The translations under genes and the position numbers were made by a program. The notes beneath the pieces are model-generated. The model saw only the letters and a program-made list of their open reading frames with translations, did not search any database and was not told the DNA's origin. A stretch of 64,000 nt of DNA from a bacterium D16-36. Its GTDB lineage: Bacteria; Bacillota; Clostridia; Lachnospirales; Lachnospiraceae. The stretch is taken from contig RAYF01000038.1 in assembly GCA_003611745.1 (NCBI GenBank), positions 1-64,000 on the forward strand, written 5' to 3'. Of this stretch, positions 59,911 through 64,000 are shown in pieces; the first letter of the stretch is position 1, and the number at the start of each line of letters is the position of its first letter.

Positions 59911-60825
59911 ATGATTGTTAATAATGTAATTGATTTGATTGGGAATACTCCGCTTGTCAGCCTGAAAGAAACAACCGGGATGAGCATTTTTGCAAAGGCT
60001 GAGTTTTTAAATCCCGGAGGCAGCATTAAAGACCGTGTTGCAAAGAATATGGTTCTGCGGGCAGAGGAGGAAGGGGAATTAAAACCCGGCATGACGATTA
60101 TTGAACCGACTTCGGGAAATACAGGAATCGGGCTGTCACTGGTAGGCGTCCGCAGGGGCTACCGCGTTATTATAGTGATGCCGGAAAATATGAGTGAGGA
60201 GCGCAAGAAAATCATCCGCTGCCTTGGTGCAGAGCTTGTGCTGACGCCGGCGGAGCTTAGCATTGACGGTTCTGTCAAGAGAGCGGAGGAACTGCTTGAT
60301 GAGATAGGCAGCGGCAAAGCGTTTATTCCGCAGCAGTTTGTCAATCCAAACAATCCTGATATTCATTATAAGACAACAGGGCCAGAGATTTTTGAGCAGT
60401 TGAATGGAAAAGTGGATGTTTTTGTTTCCGGGCTTGGCAGCGGTGGGACACTGCAGGGTATCGGCAGATATCTAAAGGAGAAGAACCCTGATTTGAAGCT
60501 GGTGGCAGTGGAGCCGAAAAATGTATCTGCGCTTCTTGGGCATGAACCGGGCATACATAAAATTCAGGGGATTGGCGATGGTTTTGTGCCGGATGTGCTT
60601 GACACCTCCTTGATTGACGATATTGTGGAAGTGACAGATGAAGATGCATTTGCGACAACAAGGGAATTGGCAAGCGTGCAGGGGCTGTTGTGCGGAACTT
60701 CGTCCGGCGCCAATGTCTGGGCGGCTAAGCAGATGGCAGCTAAGTATGGCAAAGATAAAATAATTGCAACGGTTATGGCAGACCGCATGGAACGTTACTT
60801 TAGTACGGGATTGCTGGATGCATGA
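59911..60825 (+). CDS. cysK: cysteine synthase A (O-acetylserine sulfhydrylase)
   Basis: This 304-residue PLP enzyme makes cysteine from O-acetylserine and sulfide. The Schiff-base lysine is K40 in NPGGSIKDR. The substrate loop TSGNTGIG, the phosphate-binding glycines in SGLGSGGTLQG, and the C-terminal GTSSGAN are all present. The length is normal for the family. The ATG at 59911 follows GGGAGGAAGC. It may be cotranscribed with the ABC genes that begin 30 bases after its stop, but their functions do not seem linked. Confidence 0.92.
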   Translation: MIVNNVIDLIGNTPLVSLKETTGMSIFAKAEFLNPGGSIKDRVAKNMVLRAEEEGELKPGMTIIEPTSGNTGIGLSLVGVRRGYRVIIVMPENMSEERKKIIRCLGAELVLTPAELSIDGSVKRAEELLDEIGSGKAFIPQQFVNPNNPDIHYKTTGPEIFEQLNGKVDVFVSGLGSGGTLQGIGRYLKEKNPDLKLVAVEPKNVSALLGHEPGIHKIQGIGDGFVPDVLDTSLIDDIVEVTDEDAFATTRELASVQGLLCGTSSGANVWAAKQMAAKYGKDKIIATVMADRMERYFSTGLLDA

Positions 60826-60855
60826 CAGGCTGGTTTATTGCAGGAGGGGGATAAG

Positions 60856-61707
60856 GTGGGCAGAGAATATAGTATTGAGTTAAAGAATCTGACCAAGATG
60901 TATGGCCGAAGCAAGGGTGTATCGGATTTAACGTTAAATGTTGAAGAGGGCGATATCTTCGGGTTTCTTGGGCCGAACGGCGCAGGCAAGTCGACTACCA
61001 TCAGGAGCATGCTTGGGCTGATTGGGTTTCAAAAAGGAAGTGCTGTACTTTTAGGGATGGATGTCAGGAAGCAGCACGGGGAGATATTAAAACACGTCGG
61101 GTATATGCCGTCGGAGGCGATGTTTTATCCGTCCATGAAGGTGAAGGATGTGATCAGGTTTGCAGCGGATATGAGGAAGATGGATTGTGCAGAGGAGGCT
61201 GCTATGCTGTGTGAATGCCTGTCGGTGGACACAGAAAAAAGGATAGAAGAATTATCTCTCGGAAACCGAAAGAAGGTCAGCATTGTCTGTGCCATGCAGC
61301 ATAAGCCGCGCCTATTCATTTTTGATGAGCCGACAAGCGGTCTGGACCCACTGATGCAGGCGGAGTTTTTTAAGCTCGTTCTTAAGTACAATAAGCAGGG
61401 TGCCACCTGCTTTTTATCTTCCCATGTGCTGTCTGAGATAAAAAAATACTGCCGCCATGCGGCGATTATCCGTCAAGGCAGGCTGATATGCACGGATACG
61501 GTTGAGAATTTGACAAGGACAAGTGCGAAACGTATCCGGATGGTGAAAGATGGAGTAGCAGAGGAGTTTGTCTATAAAGGGGATCTTAATCAATTATTTG
61601 CGGGGTTTGCAGGGCATGATATTTCAGATATTGTCATAGAAGAACCGGAACTGGATGAGATTTTTATACACTATTATGAGGAGGAGGGGGTTCATGATAC
61701 TATTTAA
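60856..61707 (+). CDS. ABC transporter ATP-binding protein
   Basis: This 283-residue ATPase is of the multidrug/lantibiotic exporter type. It has Walker A GPNGAGKST (K45), signature LSLGNRKKVS, Walker B LFIFDEPTSGLDP and an H-loop in LSSHVLSEI. The start is GTG at 60856, five bases after AGGAGGGGG; the TTG at 60838 overlaps the ribosome site. It overlaps its permease gene by 14 bases. Confidence 0.9.
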   Translation: MGREYSIELKNLTKMYGRSKGVSDLTLNVEEGDIFGFLGPNGAGKSTTIRSMLGLIGFQKGSAVLLGMDVRKQHGEILKHVGYMPSEAMFYPSMKVKDVIRFAADMRKMDCAEEAAMLCECLSVDTEKRIEELSLGNRKKVSIVCAMQHKPRLFIFDEPTSGLDPLMQAEFFKLVLKYNKQGATCFLSSHVLSEIKKYCRHAAIIRQGRLICTDTVENLTRTSAKRIRMVKDGVAEEFVYKGDLNQLFAGFAGHDISDIVIEEPELDEIFIHYYEEEGVHDTI

Positions 61708-62482
61708 ACATGAAATGAAGATGAATTTAAAGAGCCTGCTTATCTGGACATTGTGTGTTGGCGGGCTGTGTATGGGATGCATACTGCTTTACACGAGCCT
61801 GGAGGATTCGCTGCAGGATATTGCAGATGCCTATTCTGATATGGGGGCAATGTCGGCGGCACTTGGAATGGATAAGATGAGCCTTGCGACATTGACAGGC
61901 TTTTATGCAACAGAGGTAGGCATGATGCATGGGCTTGGCGGCGCCATGTTTGCCGCAGTTGTGGGGACAGGAATGTTATCGAAAGAGGAGGCCGGGCATA
62001 CAACAGATTTTTTATATGTTTTTCCGGTGGGAAGGACAAGCATTCTAGTGCAGAAATATCTTGCTTTAGTATGCAATGTCCTTCTTTTTAATTTTATCTG
62101 TGCTGTATTATATGTTTTGGGGTTTCTTTTGCTGGGAGAAGAGATACAGGCAAATGAAATGGCATGTTTCCATCTGGCGCAGGTATTGATGCAGCTGGAG
62201 GTTGGTACCATCTGTTTTTTAATATCTGCCTTTACAAAGAAAAGTTTTCTGGGTGCAGGATTGGGAGTGCCAATCCTTTTGTTTGCGGCAGACATGATGT
62301 GCCGTATTATACCGGCAATTGAAAACCTGAAGTATATTACGCCGTTTTATTATGCAAATGCAGCGGATATTTTTACAAGCGGTGAGGTGGAAGTTTGTAT
62401 GGCTGGTATTGGGATTATAGTCACGGCAGCAGCGTTTATGGTGTCGTGGCTTAAATTTACCAGAAAAGATTTTGCCGCTTAA
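61694..62482 (+). CDS. ABC-2 type permease
   Basis: This 262-residue membrane protein has about six hydrophobic segments (LLIWTLCVGGLCMGCILLY, GLGGAMFAAVVGTGMLS, YLALVCNVLLFNFICAVLYV, QLEVGTICFLISAF, GAGLGVPILLFAADMM and IGIIVTAAAFMVSWL). It pairs with the ATPase encoded upstream to form an exporter of unknown substrate. The ATG at 61694 is behind GAGGAGGGGG. A very strong hairpin at 62561 follows. Confidence 0.82.
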   Translation: MILFKHEMKMNLKSLLIWTLCVGGLCMGCILLYTSLEDSLQDIADAYSDMGAMSAALGMDKMSLATLTGFYATEVGMMHGLGGAMFAAVVGTGMLSKEEAGHTTDFLYVFPVGRTSILVQKYLALVCNVLLFNFICAVLYVLGFLLLGEEIQANEMACFHLAQVLMQLEVGTICFLISAFTKKSFLGAGLGVPILLFAADMMCRIIPAIENLKYITPFYYANAADIFTSGEVEVCMAGIGIIVTAAAFMVSWLKFTRKDFAA

Positions 62483-62560
62483 GGCACTTGAAAGCTATTA
62501 TTCTCGCGTACGCAACGAGCCAAACGCAAGCTTGCTTGCACTTGGCGACTGCGCGCGGGT

Positions 62561-62592
62561 CAAATACCCCGCCCCAAGGGGCGGGGTATTTG
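62561..62592. terminator. perfect 15-bp hairpin with a two-base loop
   Basis: CAAATACCCCGCCCC (62561-62575), AA, and its exact complement at 62578-62592. The extent of GC pairing makes it very stable. No T tract follows, so a role as a terminator is uncertain; it could be a protein-binding palindrome. Confidence 0.5.
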
Positions 62593-62654
62593 ACTTTGCA
62601 AGGTTTTGCAACCAACGGCTGGTTTTTGGTTTAAAAGGACATGGTAATCTTTTC

Positions 62655-62683
62655 TTGACAACTATAGTGTGTTATTCTATAAG
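62655..62683 (+). promoter_or_regulatory. promoter of the XRE gene
   Basis: TTGACA (62655-62660), a 17-base spacer and TATAAG (62678-62683), about 78 bases before the start. Confidence 0.7.
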
Positions 62684-62760
62684 AGACAAGAGTCGTATTT
62701 CAAATTATTTAAATAATGCCTAAAATTGATAAAATAATTTGTATACGAAGGAGGTTAGCC

Positions 62761-63042
62761 ATGAAAGAGAAAAATGAGAAGAAGAAAGGTTCTTATGCGG
62801 ATAAATATCGTGAAATTGGTTATAAGATTGCATACTGCAGAAAACATATGCACTTAACGCAGGAGCAGCTTGCAGAGAAACTTGGAGTCAGCAGGCAGCA
62901 TATTGGCGCGATTGAGGCACCGAATATAGATCGGAAAATTTCGTTGGATTTGATTTTCAGTATTGCGGCTCTGTGTGATGTAGAGCCAAGCTGGTTTCTG
63001 GAATATGAATTGCAGAGGTTTTCAGATAGCGATGAAAAGTAG
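62761..63042 (+). CDS. small XRE-family regulator
   Basis: This 93-residue protein is almost entirely one lambda-repressor-like HTH: IAYCRKHMHLTQEQLAEKLG, VSRQHIGAIEAP, and SLDLIFSIAALCDVEPSWFL. A short acidic tail follows. The ATG at 62761 follows GGAGG; the frame is open 15 codons upstream without a ribosome site. It may control a nearby gene, perhaps the ABC pair or the DUF4097 gene; no operator was identified. A CGGGAAATGA/TCATTTCCCG hairpin follows at about 63113-63146. Confidence 0.85.
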   Translation: MKEKNEKKKGSYADKYREIGYKIAYCRKHMHLTQEQLAEKLGVSRQHIGAIEAPNIDRKISLDLIFSIAALCDVEPSWFLEYELQRFSDSDEK

Positions 63043-63195
63043 GGACGCTGTTTTTTCGCGGGGCTTTTTGGTACAGAGGGTATATCTGGGGAAAAGGCAT
63101 TAAAGCCTTGGCGGGAAATGAAGGCATATTTCCTCATTTCCCGTCGGGGCAGGTGGCGTAAGTTGAGATTATCCTACGCACTTTTTAAAAGTTAT

Positions 63196-64000
63196 TTACT
63201 GACCGCTCCTTATAGAAATATCCCCATCACCAGTGTGTACTTTTAGGCTGGCTTTGCTTCCTGTTGCCTTTTTTGTGTAATACCAGCCGTCCCCTCTCCT
63301 TTTTTTGCTGCCATGTAATGTCTTGTTTACAGATATATTGCCATCGGTTACGTCTGCGTTGATTGCAAGGCGGTTTAGGCATTGCCTGCTTATCTGGAGT
63401 AACATGTCCCCTCCGATGCTTCTAAACTGGGTGTTGCCGGAAATATTAAGCTGGGATGCATTAATATCGCCGTACTCTGTATTTATTTTTACAGTTCCGG
63501 AAGCATAAGTATGGAGATTTGAGATGTTGAGATCTCCATCCTCCGTATTGATTTGTAAGGAACCAGAGATGCCGGGGTTAGGGGCATTGATATCGCCATC
63601 TAGTACATTGATTCGTGCAGTGCCAGATACACTGAGGCTGGGAACGGTGATATCCCCATCTTCCGTGTCTATTTTTAAGGTCCCGGATACTTTTAATCCG
63701 GCATTAATATCCCCGTCTTCTGTATCTAATTGAAGAGTTCCAGGAACTTTAACTCCGGTGAGGGTGATGTCTCCATCCGCTGTTTTTACAGTGGCAGTTC
63801 CTGTGACATTTAAGTCAGATATTATGAGGTCGCCATCAGTTGTTGTGACAGTGATATTGCCACACGATAGTTTTTTTACTGTCGCGTCGCCGTCTTCTAG
63901 TTTGAGGCTTGTCTTTTTGCAACGAAGCCCATTGACGGCTAAATCGCCCTCATTCATGACAATATTGCTGTTTTTATAAGTTGTCCCAGAGGGAACATAA
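63196..64000 (-). CDS. DUF4097-type beta-repeat protein, 5' end beyond the window
   Basis: The reverse frame enters from the right edge (VPSGTTYKNSNIVMNEGDL) and runs to the stop at 63196, so at least 268 residues are visible. It is built of about 10 short units with a G-D-(I/L) turn, such as LKLEDGDATV, VTTTDGDLII, LDTEDGDINA, IDTEDGDITV, INTEDGDLNI and VHTGDGDISI, typical of the DUF4097 right-handed beta helix. These proteins are often cell-envelope linked and next to PspC- or DUF1700-type genes. The C-terminus has a basic segment KKRRGDGWYYTKKA before the last unit. Several DNA units are nearly identical, so copy changes are likely. Confidence 0.8.
   Translation of the reverse strand, partial: YVPSGTTYKNSNIVMNEGDLAVNGLRCKKTSLKLEDGDATVKKLSCGNITVTTTDGDLIISDLNVTGTATVKTADGDITLTGVKVPGTLQLDTEDGDINAGLKVSGTLKIDTEDGDITVPSLSVSGTARINVLDGDINAPNPGISGSLQINTEDGDLNISNLHTYASGTVKINTEYGDINASQLNISGNTQFRSIGGDMLLQISRQCLNRLAINADVTDGNISVNKTLHGSKKRRGDGWYYTKKATGSKASLKVHTGDGDISIRSGQ

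Noticed and set aside
63196-63957. Repeated DNA as a CRISPR array or satellite
   Set aside because: The units are in-frame coding repeats of a DUF4097 protein with diverged sequence and no spacer structure.

Overview
The window looks like the chromosome of a low-to-mid GC Firmicute of the class Clostridia, most likely a gut Lachnospiraceae. This is an inference from AGGAGG-type ribosome sites, TTGACA/TATAAT promoters, YesL/YesM/YesN-type sugar-uptake genes, the GH31/GH3/GH42 enzymes and the tRNA genes that lack an encoded CCA. Nothing in the sequence names the species.

Layout from left to right. 1-5.2 kb: tRNA-Lys, a GyrI-like protein, two PLP aminotransferases and a Pro-Gly-Arg-His-Gln tRNA operon behind a consensus promoter. 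5.3-9.7 kb: an accessory islet made mostly of wreckage. It holds an IS91-like transposase remnant, two inverted and decayed copies of one IS4-type element, a serine recombinase remnant, a RelB/RelE-type module with a frameshifted toxin and an intact MNT/HEPN pair. 9.7-13 kb: a GntR(YtrA)-ABC operon with a 23-bp perfect operator palindrome. 13-18.6 kb: a complete STM4011-4015-type cluster (two radical SAM enzymes, one fused to a HAD phosphatase, plus a phosphatase/sulfatase-fold hydrolase, an ATP-grasp protein and a leucine-rich protein). It has no assigned function and is the best candidate here for an undescribed pathway. A two-component system diverges from it.

20.6-24 kb: a possible ADP-ribosyltransferase-fold protein, a PD-(D/E)XK Rpn-like protein and a membrane-anchored XRE regulator. 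24-39.4 kb: a glycan locus (alpha-xylosidase, beta-glucosidase, YesL, sugar ABC importer, beta-galactosidase, xylulokinase, YesN/YesM regulators) suited to xyloglucan-like oligosaccharides. Both importer permeases are deleted in part and the sensor kinase carries a one-base frameshift, so the locus appears to be decaying. 39.6-47.5 kb: Hpt and HD-GYP signalling proteins, a holin-like type I toxin, a MATE pump, a HipA-like kinase with a small partner, a DJ-1 protein and a GGDEF sensor behind an unusual two-state RNA leader. 47.6-53.2 kb: tRNA-Pro, an SOS-boxed dinB-helicase operon, a solitary AraC DNA-binding domain and a second MNT/HEPN pair. 53.3-59.6 kb: bioY and bioB diverging from one BirA operator, followed by a thiolase, an acyl-adenylate ligase and a FabV-type enoyl reductase. 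59.9-64 kb: cysK, an ABC-2 exporter pair, a small XRE regulator and a DUF4097 beta-repeat protein that runs off the right edge.

Several intergenic repeat families run through the window. One is a new foldback/MITE family with CACGGAAATCAATTTT ends and 9-10 bp target duplications (a 680-bp copy, a 51-bp copy and two relics). Others are a GGTGAAC/GTTCACC leader palindrome placed just before three unrelated genes, two-hairpin terminator units present five times, and a 163-bp inverted-repeat element before cysK.
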